Assembly: GCA_949126835.1 (NCBI GenBank)
Contig: OX421506.1
Span: forward strand, 22,760,301 to 22,824,300
Reading direction: 5' to 3'
Origin: Anisus vortex
Taxonomy: Eukaryota; Mollusca; Gastropoda; Planorbidae
DNA length: 64,000 nucleotides
Positions within the stretch are counted from its first letter, which is position 1. Each line of letters starts with the position of its first letter. The notes under the pieces are model-generated. The model worked only from the letters and a program-made list of their open reading frames with translations, searched no databases and was not told the origin of the DNA. The translations under genes were made by a program, and so were the position numbers. Below, piece after piece: positions 41,580 to 52,499 of this stretch.

Positions 41580-42295
41580 AAAATTATGGACAATATAAGA
41601 CAAATAGACAGAAATAGGTAGACATGTAGTATATAAAAAGACAGATGGAACAATAATCGATCTATTGAATAATAGACAGTCGGATTGATAAATAGACAGA
41701 CAGATAAATTAATAGATAAACAGACAGACAGGCAGATAGAAAGACAGGCAGACAGACTAACATATGTATATATATATATAAATAGATTGATATATTGATT
41801 GATAAATATAACTATGGATATACCAATAGACAGACCTACAGACAGATATATAGATAAACAAATTATTCATAGGCAAATAGATAAATATACAGATATACGA
41901 CTTGATAGATAGACAGACAGACAGACAGACTGACATAAAGATAGATGGTCTTACAGACCCGAGGTCGGCGAAGGAAATCCTAGATTTGGGAGTGGGGGGG
42001 GGGTAAGTTAGGGAGGCAGGGGCAGGGGTAGGCAGGGGAAGGGAGGGTATTACGTCTAGCTTCATCGTTGCGTGAGTCAGTTAAAAGGGAACAACGATAA
42101 GTAAAAAAAGAATTAGGGGAACGGACGCCCCACATGAAATTGTCTGGCGGAAGGTTTACCAGACTAGAACAGTAGTACTATTACTTGCTGTACATTTAAA
42201 GTCGGTCGTTTTGGTACCGTTGTTAGTTTATGGCAATACGGTACTGGTCGGTCTAGCACCACAGACATAGATGTTATATATTATAGAACAAGAAA
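41580..42295. other. GPCR intron with degenerate GATA/GACA microsatellite
   Basis: Scattered GATAGA and GACAGACA repeats from about 41600 to 41945, a G-run near 41995, then unique sequence. A SINE tail scrap (GTACCCATTCGGACCAAAT) lies at about 42300-42320. Confidence 0.6.
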
Positions 42296-42323
42296 GTTAA
42301 GTACCCATTCGGACCAAATAGAG

Positions 42324-42533
42324 CAGGGGTCGTAAACCTACGACACGCCGCATGCCAGACTTCGCACGCAGAACGATTCTCAATGGCACGCGGAAGACTC
42401 TTTAAAAAAACTATTGAAGTATCTTCTATTAGAAATGTAGTGCTAAAGCTGGGTGAATTTTAGTCTCTTGCCACACTGAATGAATTAGAAATCCCACTTC
42501 GGCACACTGTCATAAAAAGGCTGCCGACCCCTG
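42324..42533. mobile_element. Short hAT-type MITE
   Basis: Left end CAGGGGTCGTAAACCTACG, right end GGCTGCCGACCCCTG. The internal ATTCTCAATGGCACGCGGAA and TTCGGCACACTG resemble the subterminal parts of the 20785-22129 element. No convincing 8-bp duplication is seen. It sits between a SINE scrap and the 28-bp array. Confidence 0.6.
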
Positions 42534-42536
42534 GAT

Positions 42537-43760
42537 TGAGTCTGAGAAAGAGATAATGTACTGATGAGTCTGAGAAAGAGATAATGTACTGATGAGTCTG
42601 AGAAAGAGATAATGTACTGTTGAGTCTGAGAAAGAGATAATGTACTGTTGAGTCTGAGAAAGAGATAATGTACTGTTGAGTCTGAGAAAGAGATAATGTA
42701 CTGTTGAGTCTGAGAAAGAGATAATGTACTGTTGAGTCTGAGAAAGAGATAATGTACTGATGAGTCTGAGAAAGAGATAATGTACTGATGAGTCTGAGAA
42801 AGAGATAATGTACTGTTGAGTCTGAGAAAGAGATAATGTACTGTTGAGTCTGAGAAAGAGATAATGTACTGATGAGTCTGAGAAAGAGATAATGTACTGT
42901 TGAGTCTGAGAAAGAGATAATGTACTGTTGAGTCTGAGAAAGAGATAATGTACTGATGAGTCTGAGAAAGAGATAATGTACTGTTGAGTCTGAGAAAGAG
43001 ATAATGTACTGATGAGTCTGAGAAAGAGATAATGTACTGATGAGTCTGAGAAAGAGATAATGTACTGATGAGTCTGAGAAAGAGATAATGTACTGTTGAG
43101 TCTGAGAAAGAGATAATGTACTGATGAGTCTGAGAAAGAGATAATGTACTGTTGAGTCTGAGAAAGAGATAATGTACTGATGAGTCTGAGAAAGAGATAA
43201 TGTACTGTTGAGTCTGAGAAAGAGATAATGTACTGATGAGTCTGAGAAAGAGATAATGTACTGATGAGTCTGAGAAAGAGATAATGTACTGTTGAGTCTG
43301 AGAAAGAGATAATGTACTGTTGAGTCTGAGAAAGAGATAATGTACTGTTGAGTCTGAGAAAGAGATAATGTACTGTTGAGTCTGAGAAAGAGATAATGTA
43401 CTGTTGAGTCTGAGAAAGAGATAATGTACTGATGAGTCTGAGAAAGAGATAATGTACTGATGAGTCTGAGAAAGAGATAATGTACTGTTGAGTCTGAGAA
43501 AGAGATAATGTACTGTTGAGTCTGAGAAAGAGATAATGTACTGATGAGTCTGAGAAAGAGATAATGTACTGTTGAGTCTGAGAAAGAGATAATGTACTGT
43601 TGAGTCTGAGAAAGAGATAATGTACTGATGAGTCTGAGAAAGAGATAATGTACTGTTGAGTCTGAGAAAGAGATAATGTACTGATGAGTCTGAGAAAGAG
43701 ATAATGTACTGATGAGTCTGAGAAAGAGATAATGTACTGTTGAGTCTGAGAAAGAGAGAA
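42537..43760. repeat. 28-bp minisatellite with two unit types, about 44 copies
   Basis: The unit is TGAGTCTGAGAAAGAGATAA followed by TGTACTGA or TGTACTGT. Copies are otherwise essentially identical, so the array is a string of two states (A or T at one position). It decays at its right edge (GAGAGAAAAGATGAGTC). Confidence 0.97.
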
Positions 43761-43904
43761 AAGATGAGTCTGAGAAAGTGAGAGAGAAAAGACTAAAGAT
43801 AATAATAAAATTAGAAAAAGCGAGTCAGCGAAAGAGAATGGGATAGAGAGAAAGTAAGAACAACAGATAGCCTTACATATATTATTATGCTATACATGTA
43901 TATC

Positions 43905-44137
43905 GATCATATTTCGTGGGAGGACTTTGATGAGGAACGCGCTTCTTGGAGAGGAGAGGTGGGTGAAGATACGCAGGTAACTGAGGTTAATCTTGCTGAA
44001 ATGAACGAAGAGAAGCGAGCCAGGAGAAAGGCGAATGGGCAGAGACAAACAAGGACTAGGGCAGAGACAAACAAGGACTAGGGCAGAGACAAACAAGGAC
44101 TAAGCCATCGTCTTTTGAGGACGGACGAATGCCAAAT
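43905..44137 (+). pseudogene. LINE 3'-end fragment: RT C-terminus and 3' UTR
   Basis: An open stretch reads SWEDFDEERASWRGEVGEDT, then NLAEMNEEKRARRKA, matching the layout of the intact LINE's C-terminal region (W-x3-A-x-D-R-x-x-W-R ... Q-K-R-A-R-R-K). After a triplicated CAAGGACTAGGGCAGAGACA segment, the end GCCATCGTCTTTTGAGGACG then GACGAATGCC matches the 3' end of the LINE at 54772 (CCATCGTCTCTTGGAGACGG then ACGGATGCC). It is therefore a 5'-truncated relative on the opposite strand. Confidence 0.7.
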
Positions 44138-44357
44138 AAACATACACACACACACATATAAACATAAAATAGGATGTTATTCCGAAACTTTAGAAACAGT
44201 CCAAGTTAAATAACTGTTTTTATGGGTCTAGAGAGTATAGATCAAAGGGCGTTGTCTCATATCCCTGGAATAAAAAAAAACACAACAACTAACAAAAATT
44301 GAAAAACAATCCCCAATCAATCATTGATTCAAAGTAAGAGTCATATATAACCACAGA

Positions 44358-44765
44358 TTGTTAAATGAGTGCTTGAAGACGTACAACACAAGTGCAATGA
44401 ACACAAGTCTACGAAATTGCAAATATTTATTAGTTTATGGAAAACTGTTAGCACTTTTAGATTTTAATGAGATTTCTTATTATTCATCTATGCCTACAGG
44501 CCTTGACCTTGATAAAGGAAAACTGTTAGCAGTTTTAGATTTTAATGAGATTTCTTATTATCCAACTATGCCTACAGGCCTTGACCTTAATATAGACCAA
44601 CCAAAACTCTCTGGCAGACTGACAACCTCAAGGAGACCAAAAAAAATACTGCCAATGACCACAATTATTGTCTGTTTATGTTGTCAGTATACGCTCCACT
44701 TGACCCGTGTGCTTGTAAAGATTGACCAGTGTAACAAGGTCTTACAACCACTAAATCCAGTATAG
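44358..44765 (+). other. Open frame with an in-frame 78-bp duplication, origin unknown
   Basis: A 135-codon frame contains two adjacent copies (44439-44516 and 44517-44594) of a 26-codon segment: GKLLALLDFNEISYYSSMPT then GLDLD, versus GKLLAVLDFNEISYYPTMPT then GLDLN. The copies differ at several bases. No domain is recognised, the frame lies in sense on the strand opposite the host GPCR, and I see no promoter or splice evidence. It may be chance. Confidence 0.3.
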
Positions 44766-44925
44766 AGAAAAAGTCTGCCTTATTATGTTCGTTCCTTTAT
44801 AGTGGAAGATGATCACTTTTTTATTTTCACCTGTGGCTTCTATACTGGCTTACGAAGGCTCATTTGAAATTTTTTTAATCCTTAAGGGATGCATGGAAGT
44901 TCCGCACTGTTGCCGTTTACGAGTT

Positions 44926-45412
44926 CTGAGAATGCTGTTTTCGGATTTCTGCAAGTGCTGTTTTCGGATTTCTGCAAGTGCTGTTTTCGGATTTCTGCAG
45001 GTTGCTGTTTTTAGATTTCTGCAAGTGCTGTTTTTAGATTTCTGCAGGTTGCTGTTTTTAGATATCGGCAGGTGCTGTTTTTGGATTTTAGCAGGTGCTG
45101 TTTTTGGATTTTAGCAGGTTACTGTTTACGGATTTCTGCAAGTGCTGGTTTTGGATTTCTGCAGGTTGCTGTTTTTAGATTTCTGCAAGTGCTGTTTTTA
45201 GATTTCTGCAGGTTGCTGTTTTTAGATATCTGCAGGTGCTGTTTTTGGATTTTAGCAGGTTATTGTTTACGGATTTTGGCAGGTTGCTGTTTTTTTATTC
45301 GTGCAAGTTGCTGTTTTTGGATCTCTGCAGTTTGCTGTTTTCGGATTTCTGCAGGTTCCTTTTTTTGGATTTCTGCAGGTTGCTGTTTTCGGATCTTTGC
45401 AGGTGCTGTTTT
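44926..45412. repeat. Degenerate 23-25-bp tandem array
   Basis: About 20 units of TGCTGTTTTCGGATTTCTGC followed by AAG or AGGT, with variants TTTTTAGATT, TTTTTGGATTTTAGC and ATCTCTGC. Period shifts between 23 and 25 bp. The F/L/C-rich open frames across it are artefacts. Confidence 0.9.
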
Positions 45413-45419
45413 TTTTTTG

Positions 45420-46275
45420 TGACCCAAAAACATTTTCCTTTGCATTATGCTTAACGTATAGTGATGCTTTGAACTTGTAGTTCTATAGTTTTCTCAATGA
45501 ATGCTCTGCAGGTGTAGCTTAGAGGTTCAGTTTACATGAATAGGTTGTAGTTTTTATATGCTCATCTTTAGCTATATCTTCTCAAAGTTTCTAAGAACTT
45601 TAATATATTTGACAAAAAAAAAAACACACAATTAAATTGTGCACTAAAAATTTTCTGTAAAATCAGTTTCTGTTGATTTAGCGCGGTTTGAAAAGTGGAC
45701 TATTTTTTTTTAATGGTCTTTTAGTACAAATGTAGTCGAGTATAGACATATATATATGTACTTACGAATTAAACTTTAAAAGCTAAAAGTGAAAACTTTA
45801 TTTTAAATGTTTTTTTTTTCAAATCACAATCTATCTCTCTCTGTCTCTCTATTTCGTCGTCTGTCTTTTTCAACTTTCTCTCTCTTCTTTTACCTCTCTC
45901 TCTCTCTCTTCGCCTCATCAATTATCGACTGTCGTCTTTTAATTTAAAGCTCTAAATATGTCCCCTTCCGTGATCTTATCGAATATCTCCTGCCCCCTTT
46001 TCTCTCTCTCTCTGTCTGCCTGTCTGTCTGCCTGTCTCTCTCTCCTTCTTATCGCGTGACTTTCTTTCGTAAAAAAATCCAGACTCCTTCAAATTCTTTC
46101 TATCATTCTCCTTATGACATATTTTACCTATACTCATCCAATCCATCTATCAATAAAATTATTTGTTTACCTAAAGCTTGGTATAATACTATAAATAAAT
46201 AATAATTACTATAAATAAATAATAAATAATCAACTTTATCATCGATATAAAAAGAAAACCATAAAAACGAAGTTT
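45420..46275. other. GPCR intron with CT-rich simple sequence
   Basis: CTCTCTCTGT-type patches at about 45830-46050 within AT-rich unique DNA. Nothing coding is recognised. Confidence 0.6.
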
Positions 46276-46281
46276 TTATTA

Positions 46282-46732
46282 TACTCCCTTTATTTGCAAA
46301 CTAAGTTTACAATCAAGTAATTAAATAATTGATTGAATACTGCAAATGAAACGTACAGAAAAATATCTGTGTCGCAAATCTCAAAAATATCTCCTTACTC
46401 CGTATGAATTGTTCTAAAAATAATCTTAGCGCATAATTTTTTTTTCTAGCTTTGCGCCGAAAAACTATAAAAAGTTGCACAGACATTTTTAAAGTGAAAC
46501 CAAAATTTTTCTTATACTTTCCTTTTAAGAAATGAATATTGTCATAAGTATTGTTAGGTTGTTTTAACTGAAAATTTTATAGAATGTATTGTTAGTCGCC
46601 ACAAGTCTGCTGTCCAAATTTCAGCTTGATTGAACCACGGGAAGTGGTCGAAAAATCAAAGCCAATTCTTGCACGATGATTGCAACTATTCATACAGACA
46701 GACAGAAATTACAACTTAAAATAAAGTGAGTA
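46282..46732 (-). mobile_element. TACTCC-ended MITE, antisense copy
   Basis: Begins TACTCCCTTTATTTGCAAAC and ends ACTTAAAATAAAGTGAGTA, the reverse of the units near 40-41 kb. The core reads CCACGGGAAGTGGTCGAAAA. Some divergence, including a changed TIR base. Confidence 0.75.
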
Positions 46733-46734
46733 AA

Positions 46735-48140
46735 ATGAAATTAACATGAATCATGTTTTTTTTTATATAGCGAAAAATGATTTAAATGATAAGCTGTTGA
46801 ATTCTATAAATTGCATCTAAAATTCCTAAATATGTTTTATTTAAAAAAATCAACTTACAAATAAAAATCATCTAAAGGTTAATTATTTATAATGCTTCTT
46901 ATTTTTAAACGCAAAAAAAGACAAAACACATGATAATAAGGAAAAATATTCTGTAAGATATATACTTGATAGATTGACAGACAGGCTGAAAATAAGGACA
47001 TTAATAGATAGACATATATTTAGAAAGAAAGTGGAATAAATTGTGGTTAGATAATTAAAAAGTTAGATAAATAGTTATAAAGAAGGATAGATAGATGGTT
47101 GGATGGATATACATAATGATAGACATTTAGCTAGATAGATATGGATAGATGGACAGATAGAGCGAAAACCAACAAATAGATAGCACGATAGATTAATGAA
47201 AAATGAATAAACAGATTTATTAATAGACTGAAAGATAGTAAAGCTCATAGATGGATAGATAGATCGACAGAATGATTATTATTTTATAACAACATTTTGA
47301 GATATTTGAATCCGGTTTTAAATCCATCCATCCAAATTAGACATCACTAGATAAAAAAAATTGTGAGGAAATTAATCATTCATAGGCCTATCTGTTGTAT
47401 ATACATTACTTAAAGGCTAGTAAATGCAATAAAAAAAAGATGAATGGTTTACGAAGTAGAAGTTTAAAGATAATCAGGTCACGAGAAGAACTATGGTTGG
47501 GAAGGGTTAACTTAGATTCTTCCTTATAAATCATACATTTGTCAGGTCGCGGGAAGGAAATTTGTGGACAGAATGACATAGAAAACTGGACAGATGAAAT
47601 CTGTAAAGGAGTAATTTGTGATAGGAAAAGAGTATGGTTTTTTGTTGAAGTAAATGACCTAACGTAAGCCATGTTAATTATCGTTTTACAAAATAAGGTA
47701 ATGTGGGGCAAGTTGGTACAGGGGCACGTTGATACAAATAGCTTTTTTTATCTTCTGATTTTGTACGACGTACGCGCATAAGATTTGGTACAGGAAGTCG
47801 CTTTTTTTTACTTCCTCTGCTTTACATGTAAAAATAGTTCCGCTTGTATCAAAATAGATTCGGGGAAGTGGATGTCTTGTTTATACGTAGTCACTGAATA
47901 GGAAAATATAAATATATATATATCTTGATAGTTAAGAGGTAGTAGAATATTAGTATTCAGTGATAGAAGGTTAATAGCCCTTAATGTTTTGAGTTTAGTG
48001 GACTCTGATGATATATATGTATGATTTAAGGCTAGTGTAAGACCAGTGGATAAAAGCTATTTTTGTACTGCACAATTTAGGCTATATCATGTATTTATGA
48101 TATGTACTTTTGTACCTGTATGAATAAAGCAATATATAAA
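46735..48140. other. GPCR intron, unique sequence with GATA-type traces
   Basis: GATAGATAG-like patches at about 47080-47270. Nothing coding is recognised. Confidence 0.5.
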
Positions 48141-48146
48141 TAAAGT

Positions 48147-48406
48147 ACCCGTCGTTCCGAATTATCATAGGGCTGGTGAAACAGCGTTCACCAGTTTCTG
48201 TGGCCACGGCATACTAGGGGTATGTGTAGCTAACACAATGCCCAGCCGCCTTTAGTTTTCTCTAACTGCCAGGTATCCATCAGAGCTGGTTAGACTCAAG
48301 GAACACCCTCCGGACCCGGAAACAAATCCTAGCCTTCAACAGGATTCGAACCCAGGACCTTCTGTACGCCAGCCGAACGCCCTGCCGCTCGGCCACTGTG
48401 CCCTTA
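48147..48406 (-). mobile_element. tRNA-derived SINE, family A
   Basis: An antisense full-length type copy: tail AAGTACCCGTCGTTCCGAAT, body CAGTTTCTGTGGCCACGGCA and TATCCATCAGAGCTGGTTAG, B-box (reverse) GGATTCGAACC at about 48342-48352, and tRNA-like head GCCGCTCGGCCACTGTGCCC. This copy has the best preserved A-box region. Confidence 0.85.
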
Positions 48407-48411
48407 TGTCA

Positions 48412-48521
48412 CAACAAACACGTGACTAACAAACACGTGACTAACAAACACGTGACTAACAAACACGTGACTAACAAACACGTGACTAACAAACACGTGA
48501 CTAACAAACACGTGACTAAAT
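48412..48521. repeat. 15-bp tandem repeat, seven copies
   Basis: Perfect copies of ACAAACACGTGACTA; each contains the E-box-like palindrome CACGTG. It starts at the end of the SINE and lies about 140 bp from the donor of the TM5 exon. Confidence 0.95.
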
Positions 48522-48663
48522 CGTCTTAAGACTATCTCATTTTTATTTCTCCATACTAAGATAAGGCCAGGCTTTTGAGGAAGTTAACGCCGGTAAAAAC
48601 CGCAAGCTCGGGTTCCACCCCCCACCCCCCACCCCATTCCAGACTGACGGCGGATGGACTCAC

Positions 48664-48808
48664 CAGTCTTCACGTACTGTCCCGGCTTCTCTGAGGAGGC
48701 GCTGAGCGAGGTCCGCCTCCAGATGATGGCCACGATGATGATGTAGCAGACGGCTATGATGATGGCTGGGATGAAGAAGAGCACCACACAGATGCTGGTC
48801 ATGTACAG
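48664..48808 (-). CDS. GPCR exon: TM5 and start of intracellular loop 3
   Basis: The acceptor is TTTCTTCCCCAG and the donor ACTG|GTGAGT. It reads LYMTSICVVLFFIPAIIIAV, then CYIIIVAIIWRRTSLSASSE and KPGQYVKT. It has the conserved TM5 Pro (FFIP) and the CYIIIVAIIW end of the helix as in NPSR1/CCAP receptors. Phase 0 in, phase 1 out. It is GC-rich compared with the surrounding introns. Confidence 0.93.
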
Positions 48809-48869
48809 CTGGGGAAGAAACAACCAATAACAAAAAATTATTTATTTAACGCTGTTGTTACAGTTGATT

Positions 48870-49172
48870 GGGTACAGTTATCTGTTATCTGCATAGTTGT
48901 AAGTTATCTGTTATCTGCATAGTTGTAAGTTATCTGTTATCTGCATAGTTGTAAGTTATCTGTTATCTGCATAGTTGTAAGTTATCTGTTATCTGCATAG
49001 TTGTAAGTTATCTGTTATCTGCATAGTTGTAAGTTATCTGTTATCTGCATAGTTGTAAGTTATCTGTTATCTGCATAGTTGTAAGTTATCTGTTATCTGC
49101 ATAGTTGTAAGTTATCTGTTATCTGCATAGTTGTAAGTTATCTGTTATCTGCATAGTTGTAAGTTATCTGGG
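48870..49172. repeat. 26-bp tandem repeat, about 11 copies
   Basis: GTTATCTGTTATCTGCATAG plus TTGTAA, period 26, nearly perfect. It begins about 65 bp from the acceptor of the TM5 exon, so the array sits where branch point and upstream acceptor signals would start. Confidence 0.95.
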
Positions 49173-49362
49173 TTCATCAATTTGTTACCCTGACAACGGT
49201 GAGTTTATATGGATATAGTTACAAGTTGTCTAGTAGGTCGTGAGTTATTAGGTTACAGTTATATGTTATATGTACTTATATTATGTGATTATTATATGTT
49301 ACATGAACTTATATTATGTGATTGGTATATGATTCTATGTTAATTGTACGAGTTTTGTTACA

Positions 49363-50283
49363 GTTACCAGTTCTGGTACAGTTACCAGTTTTGGTGCAGA
49401 TACCAGTTCTGGTACAGTTACCAGTTTTGGTACAGATACCAGTTCTGGTACAGTTACCAGTTCTGGTACAGTTACCAGTTTTGGTACAGTTACCAGTTTT
49501 GGTACAGTTACCAGTTTTGGTACAGTTACAAGTTTTGGTACAGTTACCAGTTTTGGTACAGTTACCAGTTTTGGTACAGTTACCAGTTCTGGTACAGTTA
49601 CCAGTTCTGGTACAGTTACCAGTTCTGGTACAGTTACCAGTTCTGGTACAGTTACCAGTTTTGGTACAGATACCAGTTCTGGTACAGTTACCAGTTTTGG
49701 TACAGATACCAGTTCTGGTACAGTTACCAGTTTTGGTACAGTTACCAGTTTTGGTACAGTTACCAGTTTTGGTACAGTTACCAGTTTTGGTACAGTTACC
49801 AGTTTTGGTACAGTTACCAGTTCTGGTACAGTTACCAGTTTTGGTACAGATACCAGTTCTGGTACAGTTACCAGTTTTGGTACAGATACCAGTTCTGGTA
49901 CAGTTACCAGTTCTGGTACAGTTACCAGTTTTGGTACAGTTACCAGTTTTGGTACAGTTACCAGTTTTGGTACAGTTACCAGTTTTGGTACAGTTACCAG
50001 TTTTGGTACAGTTACCAGTTTTGGTACAGTTACCAGTTTTGGTACAGTTACCAGTTTTGGTACAGTTACCAGTTTTGGTACAGTTACCAGTTTTGGTACA
50101 GTTACCAGTTTTGGTACAGTTACCAGTTTTGGTACAGTTACCAGTTTTGGTACAGTTACCAGTTTTGGTACAGTTACCAGTTTTGGTACAGTTACCAGTT
50201 TTGGTACAGTTACCAGTTTTGGTACAGTTACCAGTTTTGGTACAGTTACCAGTTTTGGTACAGTTACCAGTTTTGGGACAATC
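49363..50283. repeat. 18-bp satellite array, about 51 copies
   Basis: The unit is GTTACCAGTTTTGGTACA. Variants change TTTTGG to TTCTGG and GTTACC to GATACC, clustered in the left half, while the right half is nearly uniform. The TTCTGG form makes GTACCAG-TT-CTGGTAC-like dyads. The 18-bp period leaves four overlapping frames of over 300 codons, all artefacts. Confidence 0.97.
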
Positions 50284-50692
50284 ACGAGTTAATAGTACAG
50301 TCTTGGATTTCGGTACAGTTAAATGTTTTAAGTGGATGTACATGTTTTGGGTGCAATTGCTAGTTTTGATAAATTAAAATTGTCGGGGTACAGCTAAAAT
50401 TTACGGGAACAGTTAGATTAATATTTACTTACGTTATGCTTTAATTATAAAAAAGACAATATTTCTAAAAGAACTGTATCGGTCTGGCTGTCTTTCATTT
50501 GGCAGAGATCAGCAGGCCTTCTGACAGTGAGATACCAAACTAAGGTCATTGTGTCACCTTAAATGCCACTCCTTCCAAAAAGTGTCCGGAATGAACCCAC
50601 ATTAATTTCACAGTTCTCTTGAAATATTGTCTTAAACTGCCCCGCACCACCACCACCCTCTACCCGTACCCAAGAACAAGTTTACGTATATA
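50284..50692. other. GPCR intron, unique sequence
   Basis: Non-coding spacer between the 18-bp array and a hAT MITE. Decayed array units are seen to about 50370. Confidence 0.5.
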
Positions 50693-50700
50693 GTATATAC

Positions 50701-51049
50701 CAGGGGTCGGGAACCCATGGCTCGTGAGCCAGATGTGGCTCTTTTGATGGCTGCATCTGGCTCGCAGACAAATGTTCGATTATTTAAAAAAATGTTTGTT
50801 TTTAGACTTTTTGATCTACATGGTAATTGCATATCAATATTTCATCCTACAAATGAGCCAAAGTCTACTGCAGCTCAGCATCAGAAGAATTCAGAGACAT
50901 AATTATTGCACTTTTAGTGTTGAAATTACACAAAATGCACACATTTAGTTGAATTTTTAGTTTTAAACATAATGTATGGCTCTCACAGAATTACTTTTCA
51001 AAATATGTGGTGTACATGGCTCTCTCAGAAAAAAGGTTCCCGACCCCTG
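50701..51049. mobile_element. hAT-type MITE, 349 bp, with target-site duplication
   Basis: Left end CAGGGGTCGGGAACCCATGG, right end AAGGTTCCCGACCCCTG. Flanked by GTATATAC (50693-50700) and GTATAGAC (51050-51057), an 8-bp duplication with one mismatch. Subterminal GTGGCTCTTTTGATGGCTGC and ATCTGGCTCGCAGACAAAT occur at the left and TGGCTCTC repeats at the right. The 61- and 66-codon frames across it are incidental. Confidence 0.85.
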
Positions 51050-51057
51050 GTATAGAC

Positions 51058-51585
51058 CATTAAAGTTATAAAAAAAAGTTAGTAATACGATACATTTTCG
51101 GTAGCAGAAAAAGTCGAATCGATTTTTGGTACTTCGCGCCATACAAATCTTTACTTCTGCTACATACGAAATGTAGTTTAAAATGTCACCATGTCCTTGA
51201 ATCATAGCCACGTTTTTGAATTATTGGTATGTGAGAAGAGGTCTTGTGTGGAGTTTGAGTGTTTGCCAAACTAGTCGTAGAAAATGTCACCAACCCATCT
51301 ACGCGAAACCAAAAGGGCACGGGAAATGCTGCAAATTATCAATCTGTCTATCTAATTATTTTTTCTGTCAATCTATATATAGATTTCTATCTATCCATCT
51401 AATCACCTCTATCAATTTATTTATCGATACATTTGTCTAAAAATCTATTTATGAATATCTATATATCCATCTATCTTTTAATTTAGCTATGCATCTATAT
51501 GTCTAATCATTTTATGTATCGATATATCTAACTATATTATCTATATGTATCTATATCTACCTATCTTTATCTATCTATTTTTCTC
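51058..51585. other. GPCR intron, unique then TATC-rich
   Basis: Ordinary AT-rich DNA passing into an irregular TCTATC microsatellite from about 51340. Confidence 0.5.
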
Positions 51586-51595
51586 TTTATCAATA

Positions 51596-51658
<63 letters not shown>

Positions 51659-51710
51659 ATATCTATTATTATCTCTCTCTATCTCTCTATGTATCTATAT
51701 ATGGATCCAG

Positions 51711-51753
<43 letters not shown>

Positions 51754-51755
51754 AT
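51586..51755. repeat. CTAT microsatellite
   Basis: (CTAT)n with an interruption at about 51658-51712. It lies on the donor side of the TM4 exon. Confidence 0.97.
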
Positions 51756-51874
51756 CTTCCTATATTTTTGTAGCTATCTAAGTATATAACAATAGCTATA
51801 TTATGTATCTGCTTTTCTATTTAAGTATCTAAATATTTCTCTATGTTTCTGTCTATGTATTTATATATTTATTA

Positions 51875-51905
<31 letters not shown>

Positions 51906-51943
51906 TGAACTATCTATTTGTATACAAATATCTCTGTGTTTAC

Positions 51944-52086
51944 CTGCCACATCCACTGCTGTGGAAACTGGATCCAACATTGCCACTTTCCGTTGACCAA
52001 CATTAGTTTATTGATAATCAACATTGGGATAGAGAACAGCAGGGCGAATCCCCAGGCGAGACCGAGCAATATCCTGATTCTGAGTC
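51944..52086 (-). CDS. GPCR exon: TM4 and extracellular loop 2
   Basis: The acceptor is CTGTAATTCTACCAG and the donor TGGCAG|GTAAAC. Joined to the previous exon it reads RLRIRILLGLAWGFALLFSI, then PMLIINKLMLVNGKWQCWIQ and FPQQWMWQ. The TM4 Trp (LAWG) and FSIP are present. The loop-2 Cys in GKWQCW would pair with the TM3 Cys. The NG-x-x-QCW pattern matches NPSR1. The right side of the exon faces a long CT-rich array. Confidence 0.93.
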
Positions 52087-52227
52087 CTGGTAGAATTACA
52101 GAGAAATGGACGCAATAAATGGCGCGAACTCACAAACATAAACACAGGCCGTATTTTTGTCTTTTTGTTCGTCTGTCCTTTAGTCTATCAGTCTTTCTAT
52201 CCTGCTGTCTTTATGCATGTCTTTATA

Positions 52228-52254
52228 TGAACGCTGCTTCACCGGCCATATGGA
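52228..52254 (+). repeat. SINE family A scrap next to THAP-relic element
   Basis: GAACGCTGCTTCACCGGCCA then TATGGA matches the SINE 3' part and stops where the THAP-relic element begins, so the DNA transposon probably inserted into, or deleted part of, this SINE. Confidence 0.55.
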
Positions 52255-52484
52255 CAAGTCTTAAATATTATGCATGCATGGTGAACCTAAAGGTTTAAAC
52301 GTGTACCAAAATTTCCGTTCCCATTCGTTCATTTGCTAACAAATCATATCTGTGTGCTGCGTTACTGCGTGTAAGAAAAGATGTCGAGGTTTAAATTTCA
52401 TTTCATTTCCAAAAGATGTTAACGAAAGAAAACGATGAATTGTGAACGTTTAACCTTGACCTATTGAAAAGGTCAGGCCTAATT
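52251..52484 (+). mobile_element. Non-autonomous DNA transposon with THAP-domain relic, copy 3 (deleted)
   Basis: Starts GGACAAGTCTTAAATATTAT then GCATGCATGG, as in the other two copies. The reading frame VCCVTACKKRCRG... and NFISFPKDVNERKR is interrupted by a TGA-type stop after ERKR. It then jumps to the right end CTATTGAAAAGGTCAGGCCT. Most of the middle is missing, and the right TIR is damaged. Confidence 0.6.
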
Positions 52485-52499
52485 TGTTACTTACTTTAT

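Noticed and set aside
49309..50377. Four overlapping frames of over 310 codons with TGNCTK-, LVTVPK-, PVLVQL- and WYSYQF-type repeats
   Set aside because: All come from one 18-bp satellite. No signal peptide plus unique domain, no splice or promoter evidence.
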